Shown here: one piece after another, positions 21,609 through 35,200 of the stretch
How positions within the stretch are numbered: the stretch's first letter is position 1
Layout: each line of letters starts with the position of its first letter
Source: Siderastrea siderea
Lineage: Eukaryota > Cnidaria > Anthozoa > Scleractinia > Rhizangiidae
Direction: 5' to 3'
Length of the DNA: 64,000 bases
Assembly: GCA_964030785.1 (NCBI GenBank)
Contig: OZ034968.1
Span: 67,596,899-67,660,898 of the forward strand
Position numbers and translations under genes: made by a program
Notes under the pieces: model-generated
Told to the model about the DNA's origin: nothing
Seen by the model: the letters and a program-made list of their open reading frames with translations, nothing else
Databases searched by the model: none

Positions 21609-24141
21609 ATTCAGTTGCCGAATGTGATAATCTTAAAGTTTCACTGCCGGAAAGAAAGATGCCAAGTGGCGACCCGCCGCAGTGCTTCAAGTGAGACTCA
21701 GGTCGGTTGACACAATGATATGTTTGTGATTACCCGGGCATGAAGACGAGGATGGAAAAGGTTTTACATCTTAACGTTAAAATGTTTGTCACAGGTTGTC
21801 ATGTCATGTTATATTTCCTTTTTAGGTTTTTGTCAATTACCATCTCACAGAATGAACACCTTCACACTAGCGAGCCTTCCACAGAAGTTTATTAACTGAC
21901 TTTGTATGCAGCTTTTAACTTTGAATTTCTAATACTTTTGAAGCCACCTGTTTATTAAATAACCTTGAAGTTAAGTTTAATTGTTTTAAGTCTTTTTTCC
22001 CTATTGGCAGAAGCAATTCTTCGTCCAGTGACACCGCAGGTGGTTTATTTAAATAACGGTCCCGCAAAGAGCGTTTTAAAAAAGGAAAAAAGAAAGGAAA
22101 AAGGAAAAGAAGACAGTAAAACGGTTAAAAACAGGTTAACATGTCACTCATGGACGTGAGACAGAAGTGAACAAGCTAATTTTTATCTGTAGGCCGAGCA
22201 CAAACGTTCTTAACTTATTGTGAATATTAAGGGAAATGAGGCAACGATTGTGAGAGCAGCAAGAACAAACGTCACAAAATCCGAACAAAAGAAAGGGTTT
22301 TGCACTTATGTTAAACATTGTGATTGGGGTTGTTATTCAAGTGACACAATAATTTGTGTTTTAGTGCGCATGCTTTATAAGTTAGGTTACAACCTTGCCG
22401 TCGAGGTCTTGCCGTGGACAGTTAAACCGTATGGTTTCCAGTAGGCAAAGGCAAAAAGCAACGTCTCTTCCAGTTTATTTAGAGCTTTGAAATTTGAATC
22501 GTTTTAAACATTTACAAGAGTGAATTCGTAAGGAAGCGATGTAAAAATGCTCCGGCAAGCAAAACATAGAAAAAGCTTACGTTTTCAGAAATGGTGTTTT
22601 GTGGTTGAAGTGAAAGTTATTAGTTAGTCTTTTTTTTTTTTTTTGTAATTATGGCGAGAACTGCGCACGCGTTGCTCGTTTGACAGCTGTGAGAGTATGG
22701 TGAGTTTGCTGTACGAGCGAGAAAATGTTAGTTTCTGGATGCTCCTGGGTCTTCTAATATAAAATCTTTTAAAACTCTTGTCTTCCTTTTCTCTCCTTTA
22801 ACTTTTTGTTCAAAATTTACCCTGAAAGATGCACGATTTCAGCGGTTTCGTTTACGTTCTTACAATCATTGTCGTTAAATACAAGTTGCATAAAACAATT
22901 TTACAATTGTTTCGTGCACCATTCATCTCGTTGCAGAGCTGTAGCTTCAGTCATACAAGGCGATACTAACTTTTGAGTCTTTCAGTGAAGCTAAATCCAA
23001 AAAGAATCCAAATGAAATCTACTGAATAGTTATTTCAAGTAGCGTTGTCTTTTAACCAACTTTTCCATGTGGAATTTTTACATATTAAAGGGACCGATTT
23101 CGACTTGTGAGCAAGCGTCCGTAAGAGGGTGGACGGAGGCGTGCTGTCAGTCTAAAGCGTTTGCAGATCCCTATATGTACCAAGTTATTAGGACACAAGC
23201 AAACAAGAGTTAATTAACAGAGAAATGAAGAGACGTTAACCTGTCTAGATTTGGCATTACACGATTAGTATCAAAAGGCATCAGACTTGTCTTGAGTTTT
23301 TGCCACCTTCACGTTTGCTTTGTTTGTCCCTACTGGTTATGAGATTGTAGAAAACGGTCAACTTCGATCGATAAGAGATGAACCCTTTTGAAATAGATGA
23401 AATAAATTGAAAATGCATAACTAAAATACTCAAGCTGGTGCCACCTCCTTGAGTCTACTTGAGAAAAATATATCGGTTCTAAATTAGGCCTGCCAACGTC
23501 ATCAAGCGTGGGAGTTTACAGTAATCGAGTCATTTTTACAGTTAGCGGTAGAAGAACCAGAAAAGAAGAACTTCTTCGAATTCTATTTCCTACACTTTTA
23601 ATTTAGAAGACAGTGTTGATCTCCATGTTAGTGAACAAATCATTTTCTCATGGTAAATGCTGAAGAAAGGTAATATCGAGAGTACAACATCATCATTCAT
23701 AAAGGTATCAAGCTAGTTAAAAATATCATTTCTTCATATTAAGAAAGATTCCTATATTATTTAATTCTGAAAGTTTGAACAATTTTATTGCGAATGAATA
23801 ATTCCTCTATTATTTTTATTCTCGAAATTTCTGTCTGTGATTTAAATATTTTTCAACAAAGAAATGTTTACTTCATAGGTTTGCTAAGATCAACAAAGAA
23901 TTATGCAAGCAGTCTTTGTTTGCTTTCTGTGGCTGTTGCTTTTATTTCTAGGTTTTTGTTGTAAGTTCTCTTCTTCGTTGTCATTTAACAAATACATATA
24001 CTATTTTTCTAACGAAAGCAAAGTCCAACGTTCGTAATTCGTTGAGGCTCAGTGTCATTTGCACGGCCTACCCGTCGGCAACTTAGCATGAGATCCTTAA
24101 TTATAACCTGACACTTAAGTATTAGTTAATAGTTTAAAATG
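21609..24141. other. Intergenic, no gene seen
   Basis: This presumably includes the promoter and 5' UTR of the minus-strand GPCR near 21609-21900. A T-run lies at about 22629-22644. No domain-bearing frame or transposon ends were recognised. Confidence 0.4.
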
Positions 24142-24474
24142 TTAATACGATTTTAAGTTATTATATCTTGAACCATAACACTCTAGTAACAAGTTCAGGG
24201 CATCACTAATGAAGATAATATCCGTCATTACCTTATAAGCATTAAAAGTGTGAGGAAAAGTAGCCTGCATGTACTTTGGCATGTCTTGTGGTCGGAAATA
24301 AAGCTTCGACATTAGCGTGCATTCTAACATAGCTTTAACGCTACGATTCAAATATTTCCGGCCTGCTTTACGAACCATAATTAAAACTAAATCAGGACAA
24401 AAGAGAGTGTTCCTTTTATTTAACTTTGTTTGACATTTCCCTTGAAATTTCCTGTTTGGCTTTTGATCAATCAC
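24142..24474 (-). pseudogene. DDE-superfamily transposase fragment (PIF/Harbinger or DDE_4 type), decayed
   Basis: The frame contains RPQDMPKYMQATFPHTF, then MTDIIFI, then LNLLLECYGSRYNNLKSY. The order resembles the core of DDE_4-type transposases: a P-x-x-M-P-x-x-F segment, then I-I-D-C-T-E-I-F-I with the first catalytic Asp, then L-Q-S-x-T-x-S-x-Y-K-S-H-N. In this copy the D survives but the CTE that usually follows is lost, and the frame ends directly after the SYKS-like block. The rest of the transposase is not found downstream. I infer an old, truncated transposon copy. Similarity is by eye only. Confidence 0.45.
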
Positions 24475-27400
24475 TGAATGAGGTCAAATGCCATCCCAAA
24501 ATATTGCACTTCATAAAATGAGTTATTATTGAGATAAATGTCACCCTTCTTCTAGCTAACAAGATGAGTTGAAATAGATTAAAAGGGTGTCCCCGGTTTG
24601 GATGAAAGTGGCACGCTTGCTTGTAAGGATTAATCATCTGCGAGGATCAAGCTTCAATGACGTGCGTCTATGTTAATTTTGAGTAAACAGCTTAAGTTGA
24701 TTTGCTTTCTGATCTTACTGCACAAGTCTCAGTTTACGCTTGCCTGATAAATGCTTCAAGAAACGAATTCGCTGTGTTGGATGAATATTATTCGACAAGG
24801 AAGAGTAAAACTAAACGTGCCACTGCACGGTTTCCCTGGCGCTCAAAAATGAAATTAATTCGCAAATAAACTTCAAATTCATGCAAGATAAATAACCTTC
24901 GTCCAATTCGTGTTTGCTTCATGACCTACAACCGTTGCTAGTAGAGTGTTGCATGTATGCAAATGGCCCAGTTATATTTTTGGAGATACTCACTTACATA
25001 AGCTATATTGGTATGTGAGAGGCTAATAAAAGGGCATGGTCATTTAGCTGTTTTGCTGATAGAGAAGCTGAGGGCGAGATATAGGTTATGACCCGTTTGG
25101 TTTTGTTTTGTATGCAGTGTCTGAAAAAAGGTTAATTTAAAAAGGGTAAGATTGCTTTAAGAAACAACATCTCCTGAACCAAAGACCAGCATCGAACACC
25201 GACCTTTCGATCTTTGATTGAAAGTCCAACAGACTCACTTCAGTACTCAAGTTTACACCGCCACTCCTCAAGCACGTGTTCAGCCCTAGCTACTTGTCAC
25301 TGAGGTAGTCGTATACTCTGAGTATAAAATGGGGTATTAATTTATGTTGTTAGTATGGAATAGGGGAAAGATTTTATGGTTAGCTCTGAAATGAGAGACG
25401 AAAAATTATTCATTTTATCAGCCTGTTTGCCGCCTATATATTGCTTCAATTTAGGACGTTTTGTTGCTTTTCAGCGGGTTTGCGCTGGCCAGCGTACAAA
25501 TTCCAGATACCAAAAACACAATTTTGTTTTAAAAGAACGGATCACCTGTAAAATAAACTGACGATAAGTCTGTTTGAGGCTCATATTATACCTATTCTTG
25601 CTCTTAAATCATTTTAAGCACGTGCTCAAATAATCAGCCCTACTTGTCCTTGATGTAGCCATATACTCTGAGTGTTTCCAACCACAGGATCGCTCTTTAA
25701 TACATGCTAAATATCACGAAATTTTGGTCCAGTTGTTAGTCTTTTTATACTCTTAAGCTCGATGATCTCCAACGCAAGATCAGTTTTAAATTAAATCTAG
25801 GAGACAAATAAGGAAGTATAAGCTATCAGAACGAAATGGTTGCGTGCATGGCGTGGCCTCTAAAGAGCTCTGGCTACTGATCAGTTCCAGTTTTACCAGT
25901 AGATCAAGTGTGCGTAACATTCTGAGAATACACTAAGATAATGTCGGATCCGGTATCGAAAGCAGTTTATATCAAGTTCCCCTCTGGCCAACTACTGTTT
26001 CAAACCGGGTACGGGAGCAGACCTTCGTTTTCGTGAAAACAAAAGAACGGGTATTCAAAATAGCTGGCAGGAAGAAAGACGAGGAGGCAGGTTAGTGTTC
26101 AAGATCGGGCGGATTTCAGACTACTATAACAAATTAAGCCTTGAATATTACTGTGGTGCTAATTTTGGAATCCTGAGACAAACTCCTAATGTGTGACCAA
26201 AAACTGAAAGCTACTGACTAGCACTTCATTCCTTGCTGTACAAGGTGATTCCAATGTTTGGGTCAATGGATAAAATCCTAAAGAGCGGAGGACTGTGAAC
26301 TGTTTTTCTGCAGCGGTGTTGTTTAATATGCTCGGTGTTTAAGGTGGTTGTGATATTTGAGTCTATATCTACAATGTTTACTTGCAAAATCCTGGAGCGG
26401 ACAAAATCGTCAAAATCGTTCTAAATTGTGAGAGAAAACAATCTAAGCCCTCTGTCACCGGTCACTGTTCATATCATTATAAAGGGTGATTCAGTATTAT
26501 CACTGGCATCCTGGCAGTCTTTAGTTCCGCTCGAAGTTTTGCGCTAAATGTAAAATTTAAAGCGACCATTGCATTTGCCTCGGGAGCAGGAACTCCTCAA
26601 AGTAAGACGGCATTATACATCTTACAAAAAAGGCCAGAATACAACTCAGTAAATTTCCGAATATTTTCATACGTTTGATTGCGTACGGACGGTAGTATTT
26701 CCGTGTTTGCTACGGTACAAGCTGACTTCTGTAAAAATCTCTAAATTTGCTTACTATTTCTCCACCCTCTGTGCAAGATGTAACGCTCGCTTTTACTAGT
26801 TTAATGATGCCTTTTCCTTTAAAGGTGCTTTCACTACTTATAGCTAACAAAATTTGAAACACGTCTAAGTACTTAAATACTCAATTCCGAACTAATTAAC
26901 TGTGAAGGAACGAACTAGGACGCATCACCAAAACTTTTGCAACAGGTCAATACAGTCACAGTACATTATCTTAATATATATATAATGTTTAATGCCAGAT
27001 CGACTCTTACTATACACAGGCTTCGTTGCTTTCATATTTTAATCTCGTGCTTCCACGAGCACCCTTGACGTGAGTGTAATTATGCATTCACGTCATAACA
27101 TTTTCTGTTTTGTTTCAGGACCAAACAGTCTTCCTCTTCAGTCGCCTCTCCGGCGTCTCTTCCTAAATGCCTCTTTTCCCTACAGTTTCAGAGCCTTAAA
27201 ATAGGTCAAAATTAAGGCACCGATTTACCAAGCAAAGCTGGAATATGAGGTAAACAGAGGTGAAAAATAGAAAAACAAAACGATGACCTTGACATAGGTT
27301 TGGCTCTCAAATAGTTTACAATGCACATTATTGAAACGAGTAAGCTGGTGGGCAACTTTAATTGACTGAGTATTAATATTTAAAACTATAAGGGTTGGAC

Positions 27401-28394
27401 AACGTTATTTCAAAACCGCAGAGTAGCTAGTCATGTCATTTACATGTTTAGGCACCTGCAAATTATTGCTGATAACAAGATAGCCACCAGAACCGAAGGA
27501 GATTATGTTGAAACCTTGGCACTTGTTCATTTTCTGTCTGATTAAAGGCAACATATTATTCACAGTTGGTTACAAACAAGCTTACTGAATTATTGATTTG
27601 ATAACTCGATTCGTGTTGAAGGGGTGATAGAGACTGGTCCTGGAAAATAACACTAAACATTAAACCTTGAAAGTACATTTAGAAACTGCAATATGACCTG
27701 AAACATAGATAAATAAAATAACGATAACACACTCTGTGATCAATTGTTTATTGCAATAGACGGGGTTCAAATAATTGAAAACACTGCCTATTAACAAAGC
27801 AGGCAATAGGCTGCTTTGTTAGAGACATGAACAAGTCCCTGGTGAGTAATTAAAGTAATTTTAGGTTTTACATTCAGTTTCATTAAGTCTTAACATTATT
27901 TTTGAAAAATTAGATTTTAGAATGTTCTCTCTTTTCCAAGCAGTGTCATCAAAAATTAAGGCGTTCGAGCAATTAGTAAGCTATGGAAAACTTCCAAAAA
28001 TATGCACTTAACTGTAAGTTTTAAATAAACGAAAAAGCGTCCAAGCGGGAATTTCATTTAATTCAGATGACGCCTTTTCGATTTCGGTTTAAGAGTTGTT
28101 TTAAATCACCTGCGTTATTATCTTTTGGTACATTAGCGAACGCATACAGTTCATCATATGCAATAATATCTACAACATGATTATATTTTATAGCCTATTA
28201 TTTAACATTGGATGTTATTTGATGCTGTTAAATAACTCCTTTAAGACGCGAGAAGTTTGGCTAAGCGCTTTACGACCGGGTCGGGAAGGCGAAGTGTTGA
28301 GTTGGGTTGAAAAATTTAGTTACTGTTTTGCTTATAAATTGCCTTACCCTTAAAATATTTTACAAATGAGCGTTTTAGTGTTCGTTGGTAAATA
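24475..28394. other. Intergenic, 3' flank of the Nkx6-like gene
   Basis: Nearly 4 kb with no recognisable coding exon, RNA gene or transposon terminus. The part next to 28394 would include the homeobox gene's 3' UTR. Gene deserts beside developmental regulators often hold enhancers, but nothing in the sequence proves that here. Confidence 0.4.
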
Positions 28395-28741
28395 TTAAAA
28401 TCTGTTATCTTCTGGAGAGGGACTCCTCTGTCTTTCGTCTACATCTTCAATTTGTGACACTTCACTCTCTTGTTCCCCACTGTCGTTCGGCTTTTTTGTG
28501 CCCATTTCGGCTGCATGGCGTTTGCGCCATTTTGTTCTTCGGTTTTGAAACCAGACTTTGACTTGGCTTTCTGTCATTCCGAGGGAGTAAGCCAACCGCG
28601 TTCTTTCCGGCCCTGCCAAGTATTTGGTCTGTTCGAAGGTTTTTTCAAGGGCGAAGATCTGGTGGCCGCTAAACGTTGGTCGAGTGTGCTTTCTTTTGCC
28701 GTCTACGTCTCTTTCACCACAGACCGAATGAGTCTGAGCTG
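28395..28741 (-). CDS. Nkx6: Nkx6-like homeobox gene, exon 2 (homeodomain and C-terminus)
   Basis: This exon completes a 222-residue DNA-binding transcription factor. The homeodomain is residues 124-183: F131 (position 8), the [18 protein letters not shown] helix 1/loop, then [16 protein letters not shown] with W171 (48) and N174 (51). The run TRPTFSG...[42 protein letters not shown] is diagnostic of the Nkx6 class. After the homeodomain come RHAAEM and an acidic/serine tail ending PSPEDNRF and TAA at 28395. The splice acceptor is TTTTTAG|CAG|CTCAG on minus, a tandem NAGNAG site. Either AG (exon starting at 28741 or 28738) fits phase 1 of exon 1. No intron interrupts the homeodomain. It acts in the nucleus; in other animals Nkx6 proteins pattern neural and endodermal tissue. 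Confidence 0.93.
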
Positions 28742-29693
28742 CTAAAAACACGAAGAACAAATGGTTATAGCGTAGTTTATTCGGGATTAGTGGTATTAAG
28801 CGTGGTTAGATAATGTAATTAGCCGAAGCACAAGGCTTACGGCAGTTACTAACACTGAGTAGGACAGTTGACAACTGAGATCATTGAAATATGGCGGGCG
28901 AGCAAAAAATTTGCCTTTCCGTTCGTGGTTTGGCTGTATTGCTCACGTAGTAACATTTCAATTTTTTCTGAAAACAATCGGTCTGCCCTGTTTTCAAGAT
29001 GCTTTTTTACTGTATAAACTTGGTTTGTTTAGGTGAAGAATTTTGTGCAAATAATAAGCGTAGAGAGGAAATGAAGAGGATATATGTTATTCTCAAGGAT
29101 TATAGCCCCTATTATCGTAATACTGTCAAATTAGTAAAAGGGATAATGACATCGCTTTAGTGTAAGCTTTTAAGACAAAATAACTAATAAAATAAGGACG
29201 CTAAAGGTAAACTAAGCTTAAGGAAAGCTAATTTTTATTATCCTGTGGTTGGCTAAATACCAACCATCGTTCCGTAACAATTTAATTCCTTCTTCACGTT
29301 TTGAAAATTTTGCAAGTTTTCCTAGACAGTCAAATATCGCAGGTTTGCTAATTTAGGTAAAGTTTTCTTTTAGTATACATAGAACTGTATTTTAGCAGTG
29401 TAACTGCAAAAAGCCAATACCCATTTTGTCCAAGAATACATTTTACGGCAGAAATTTTACGGCAGCGCCAACACGAACTGCGTTTTCATCGTTTCCGTCA
29501 CACTTTCGTCTTAACGCCAGTACACAATAACTGTTTAGCCAAGCATGCTATAAATATTTTGGTTTGAAGGTATTTTCGATAAGCAATAATTTCAATCCCT
29601 CCACATACAGCAGCTGGTCGTAATAACTCTGGGAATGATTGAGCGTCCCTTTATACGTGGGAAACGCAAAGATCAATGAAACATGCAACGTAC
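28742..29693 (-). other. Nkx6: Intron of the Nkx6-like gene
   Basis: A 952-bp phase-1 intron with a strong donor (AACG|GTACGT) and a TTTTTAG acceptor followed 3 nt later by a second AG. No other gene is seen inside. Confidence 0.85.
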
Positions 29694-30015
29694 CGTTGAA
29701 TCTTTCTCTCCACTGTGATTGCAACATAGCGCTCCAGAGCAACGGCACGTTAGGACCGTAGCCGTACCTGCGCGGCGGCGGTACGGCGAGGTATGTTCGG
29801 TAGTGAGTGTCCGTGGGTACAGGCACGGGTGGACGAGGGTCCGGCTTGCTGAGTATATCATCAATTCTGTAAGATGAGGTCGGTTTTATGACAGGGACTC
29901 GGGGTGTTGGAGTTATCGGATGCTTCACTCCAGGAGATAGCGGCGGAGGATACTGGGGTAAGTTCCTAGGCTTCACATCCACGAAAGGGCTGAAGTGGAA
30001 GGAAGGCCTTTCCAT
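29694..30015 (-). CDS. Nkx6: Nkx6-like homeobox gene, exon 1
   Basis: ATG is at 30015, and 107 complete codons precede the donor. The N-terminus is proline-rich (residues 20-70). SSYRIDDILSKP at 48-58 matches the conserved IxDILS-type motif found N-terminally in Nkx6 proteins, thought to bind Groucho-like corepressors. Near the exon end, LLWSAMLQSQWRERFN (92-107) corresponds to the W...MxxxxWRDxR segment that precedes the homeodomain linker in this class. The exon ends in phase 1 at 29694, which matches exon 2 exactly. The full protein (222 residues) is shorter than vertebrate Nkx6 because it lacks their long homopolymer-rich N-terminus. Confidence 0.9.
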
Positions 30016-32068
30016 GGTAGCTTGAAGTTTACTGTTCGTTAGTCAATCGTCTGGAGTTGTCGCACGGTTCTGTTTTTCGTACTGCTTGGGCGGCGAAGAA
30101 TAAGTTAACATTAATAAACTATAGTTGACTTTAGTTTTGATGCGCCTGTCAGTAGCTCAGCCAAGCGTAACGCGTTGATTGATAGGCTGTCGTGGCAAAC
30201 ATTAATTGATATAGTAGGTTTGTAATGGAAGATAACGAATAATGGAGTGGTCATGAGGCAAACGAACGAGCTGATTGGTTGAGAGCTGACAGGTGTTTTG
30301 GGAGGAAGCCATTTTAATGCTCCCTAAATGATTGAGGGTTTGTTAATGAATTTGCCTTCCACCTCAGAATGTTAGCGCGGGACAGAAAGAATGAAATTCC
30401 CTTGGTACATGCAGCAAAAAGGCTCGCTGACATCCACTTTAATAAAAACGCCCTTAATTGGCATCCTTAAAACAAATTGGCTTGATTTAAGACGATGAAA
30501 TGAACCTTATCTGCAGTCTTTTTATAGACCAATTGAAAACAATACGTTTGCGCGTCATTAGCAATTTGGCTGTCTTTATGCAATAATTGTTTGCAATGAG
30601 AGCTTAGTCCATGTGTTAAATGTGTATATTGGTTTATTACTCGGCGTAATTCAAACAGTGAGCTCGCCAAATGAATAACAAAGGGATAAAAAGTAGTAAT
30701 CTTATAAAACGATAACATCAAAACAGTGTTAATCACGATGTCAAAACATAAAGCTGTTACGGTTTGTAATTTTATCATCTAAATGTAGAATCAGCTACCT
30801 TTTTGTTACTTTTTTATCACTTGCCGCTCTAAATCGAAATTGGAAAAGTGGGCAGTTTATGGGATTATAACTGCCTGTTATCAACCGCGATTCATTGCCC
30901 AATTCAGCTCACCAGCATCGTATTATCAGATTGAAACTTATGTGTAAAACAAGAGTGCAACTTGCTCGATATAGAGTTAGAAAATGAGTCGAGCAATAAA
31001 ATTCATTTTGTCAAATTTCATCCATTCCATTTAAAGATTATATCTGTTCTTTTAAAGTTATTTTGAACAACCAAGTAATTTTTTTCCGCTTTTGCAGAAT
31101 CATTTTTCTTCCTAAGGAAAATTATTTTTTATTGTTTGACTTTCCTGCTAACTTAAATAAAAATCTATTACAAATTAAATTAAATAAACACCATTTCGAG
31201 AAAACAAATTGAAAACTATTATGAGGTGAAGCCTTTCATTTTTACAAATCCAACACAGTAAGAAAAGTGCTTAGAATATATCTTGATTTTGATGATAAAG
31301 AATAAGAAACGGTAAATCACAATCGTCCATTTTATGGGAAAAAAAATTGAATACTTTTCAAACTGTGACCATCAAGGTTTAATCCTAATTTTCTGTAAAG
31401 ACCTCAATTTAAAGATATATATAAAGTTTGAAGACAATTTTTCAATATTGTTATTATTCAACTGTGGAACGGTTTATCACAAAGCTTATCAATACACCCG
31501 CGTTTTGAAATTTCAATAAGAAAAACAATTTGGCCTTAGTTTCTTTAATTTGTCAAGTTCAATCTACATTTAATAATTGTTATTTGTTTTCCATGTACCC
31601 TCCTTTCGAAAACGTGCTGTCAAGGATGTTTACAAGTTTTCAACAAAAACCTTATCATAAGTTGAAAATTGAAACATTTCGTTTTTGTGACAATAAAATT
31701 AAACCGGCGACCGGAAGAGGTAAAACTTTAATAGAATTCAGAAACTAAAGCTACACGACAGGTCAGTTCTAGATAGTTAAGGCCCCATCTACGTCTAATC
31801 CCTTCTTGTTTTCATGAAAACGCACGCACTTTTCTTTCGTTTGAAATCGTCTGTTTTCCTGATCTGCAAAGATTTGAATGCTGATGAGAACGGAGAATTT
31901 CGAAAACGTTACCGATAGGCGAAAAATATAACGCATCACAGAATGTGATTTGAACAGAAAAGACGTGCATGGACATGTGAAAACGATAAAAAAATATTTA
32001 AGTGTGAACAAAATCTAATTTTTGCCATGTTTTTGGCCAAATATGATTTGGAAACGAATCAGTGTGTA
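30016..32068. other. 5' flank of the Nkx6-like gene; intergenic
   Basis: This contains the presumed promoter and 5' UTR just above 30016; no TATA element at a convincing distance was recognised. A stretch near 31780-32010 rich in GTTTTC/GAAAAC words looks like a worn MITE remnant, but I could not pair its ends. No gene is seen. Confidence 0.4.
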
Positions 32069-32294
32069 AAGGCTGGTTTCCATATGATCGCTACTATCGC
32101 TACGGTCGCTGCGATCGCTGGAGAAAACGTTCAGCAATCGTTGCCATCATGTGGAACCACTTTTTAGCGATCGTAGCGATCGCAGCAATCATGTGGAAAC
32201 CAGCTCAGTTATGGAAACTGCTTTGCCATCAAAGTCGCAACGACCGCTCAACTGTTTTGGTAGCGATCGTAGCCGTCATATGGAAACCAGCCTT
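32069..32294. mobile_element. 226-bp MITE with 19-bp perfect inverted termini, GATCGC-rich
   Basis: AAGGCTGGTTTCCATATGA at 32069-32087 is perfectly inverted at 32276-32294. The interior is made of near-palindromic words (GCGATCGC, GCGATCGTAGC, ATCATGTGGAAACC). The internal TCATGTGGAAACCA and CATATGGAAACCAG copies repeat the terminal motif, suggesting a composite. An 85-codon open frame across it has no biological meaning. Target duplication is unclear. Confidence 0.8.
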
Positions 32295-35200
32295 AGGTTG
32301 CATGCTTGAGACAAAATAACCCTGTTACAGTGGTGGGAGGTGATCCTAACACATTCTGAATAGACGATTCTTTCGGCATTATATGCTACTGATTTGGTCA
32401 AAACGCCGTGAAGTTGTTGTTGTTTTTTCTTATTCACTGATAGGTGTTGTAACTTTAGAAATTCAATTTGAAGCTTTGTTGTCTACACTTCTTTGATGAA
32501 AAGAAAAAAAAATGTAATTCTTAATTGTAAACACCCGGTATCTAAAAAGGGAAAGATCTGAGTGTACGTATGAAGGAGGTGTCCACGGTCTATATATTAA
32601 AGAGAACGAGCTCATAGCCAAAGAAAAGCGCAGCCGGGCAAATTAGCTATGATTTCATGTACGACGACATTGAGACAGTGTAATAATTGTTTTGTTATGT
32701 ACTCTAGACAACCTCTGGTGTGGGTCACAAAAAAATGTTATAAGAAAGCAAAGCAAACACTTGCTCACCAGCTTTTTGCGCGACTTCACTAACGAGAAAA
32801 TAAAAGTTAAAAGCTTATACATTAGGGAGCCAATCGGAGGGCGTGTTTCCCCACATTTAGTGGCTGAAAGGATACCAGCGAAAAAATGATTGGCAACCCT
32901 GCGATGGACTAGTACCCTTGCTCCTTCATGCTGCAGAAACACTGGGTTAAGCTGCAGCCGTCTTAATTGAGAAATGCGACTTCATCGTCGCGGCGAATTG
33001 GTTCACTAGCATTTGTTAGTCAGCCGTTTTCTGTTTCATTTGCGACGGCAGGTACACCAGGCGATTGCTGGCAATTTTTGCAGATCTTCTGCGAATTTAA
33101 TCGCCAATACCTGATCTGACCTGCTGACAAGCCAGTCATATTGATCATTTTGATCGCTCTTTGTGACTATCAAAATCGCTGGCTAAAATCGTCGTAGTAG
33201 CGATTTTCACCATCGCCACGACAAGCATATAAAATCGCATAGTGGGTTTTTTTTTGCGTAAGTCATCTAATTTTCCCTATCCTATCTTTGCTCCGGGAAG
33301 GCCAGAACCCAGGTTTTATTTGTTGAAAATTATGTGCAAATATGGGGGTTACTTTCTAAAGAAACTATGGTGCCGCGCTGAGTCGGTGGGGAAGCGAAAC
33401 ACAAAAATTTGAATTTATCAAATGAGTTGATAACTAAGGTAAACTGGCCACCCTGGAGAAAGTTCACGATTCGAGCGTTAGCCCTCCGTCGGAGCGAATC
33501 AAGGAATTGTGGGTTGTGCTTGGGTTGTATGGAGAAGGGTGCAGCTACACTATTGGTAGGAACATGGCAACGTAGAAAGCAAGAATAAATTCGTGAATGA
33601 AAAGCGTTCGTTGATACCTTGGGGGCTAAGTGTGCTGATTTGAAAAATGAATTTTTGCTCTAGATTTTTACGGCTTTCCGTGTTCCAATGTAGGGAAAGC
33701 CCGCAAACCGTCATGTGTTGGCTAGAATGATTAGGGAGATTGTAGTTTCAGGCGACTGGTTTGGATGCGTCCTCATCATTTATTTCGACGTCTCGTTGGT
33801 TTGGCGGAAACGGTCGTCTAGTCCCCTCCCAGTCGCCCAACTATGAGCCTGCCTATTCGCTTTCACGAGCTAGCTCAAGAAATGTCTCTTTAACCCCCCC
33901 AAACCGCAGAAGCATAAACAGTGATTAATTACGAAGGAGATGAAATTAATTAACACGTCTCAACTTAGGATTAAAGGATTGCCATCTGTAAACTCAAACT
34001 TTCATGTTTTTGTTATGTTGCACGTTTGTAAATTTTTAAGCTACTACGGTGATAAGTGTGAGTTTTTCCTCACTGCAAATAGAGGTGCCGGTAAAATACT
34101 CACAAAGTAGAGTTAGATAAAATAAACGGTCAAAAAACGTTTTTGCGTTCTTTAGGCCAATTGCAGTTGCAACCTTTGCGTGGTTTGAACCGGAATTAGT
34201 TACTTAAGCTCAATAGAACGTTCTACGGAAACAAACGCCAACTCTGTAATTAACGCTTTCTTCGATTTCCATTTGTAAAAGTGTAATAATGGACCCCTAT
34301 TTAAGCTGAACAAAAGAAGATGATTTAAGCTAACAAAGGAGTTAATCCGCTTTTCAATTATACTTTATTAGAACTTGATTGATGCATTGATGTGCTTTTA
34401 CTTCATAAATGCTGTATATGACAACTTACCCCTGTGAATTTTATCTAGTGTGGAAATTTGATCTGTTGACGTCGTAACTTTTTTGTTGCCCTGTTTTCAA
34501 AATTCAGTCAGTTAACAGGAGTCGACTTGAAGTACACAACTTTGCAAAAGAAACTGAAAAACCTACTTTAAACGTTAAAACATGGCCAACACACGTGTTT
34601 GACTTCATCCTTGCGATGGAGCTATTTCCTGTTTACTTTTCATAGGCATTTTTTAAATCTTGACCCATTCACTCCCAACCGTTTTCAAAAAAACCACCAG
34701 TTTTAAGCAATGTTGCCGTAATTTGGTTGGCTCCTCTCTGCTCAAAAGCAAATCCCGCTCCAAATGTCTATAACTTCATTTGCAGCATGTAAACTAGACT
34801 TTTCTTCTATTTCCTAGGTTCTTTGGCAAATTTGATATCGGGCATGCGCACAATTCAAACTTTGGACAGGTTTTGAAGGAGAAAAACACCGTACCCGGTC
34901 GTCTTTCCGGATTTAAGCGCTCAGTCCCGTTGCTTTTTGTTCTCAGTTCAATTTGGGAGGGTTGGGATGGGGGGGTTGTTGGCCATTTATGGTCTTTCCT
35001 TGCATTAGAAAAAATTTCAACTTAACTTTCAGGAAATTTGCGACTAGAAGTGTCAACCGGTGCAAGGCCAAGTTTTGCATCAATTTCACAAGGAAACTTT
35101 TTTCTTTTTTCTTTGTGTAACTTTGGTCTATTTTACTGAGCGCTTCAGTTTAGGCACTTTTTGTTAGAAGTGTGCCAGGTGCATCAAGTGGTTATCAAAA

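Noticed and set aside
32990..33240. GATCG/CGATTTT-rich stretch resembling the 32.1-kb MITE
   Set aside because: No matched inverted ends could be found, so no element is claimed.
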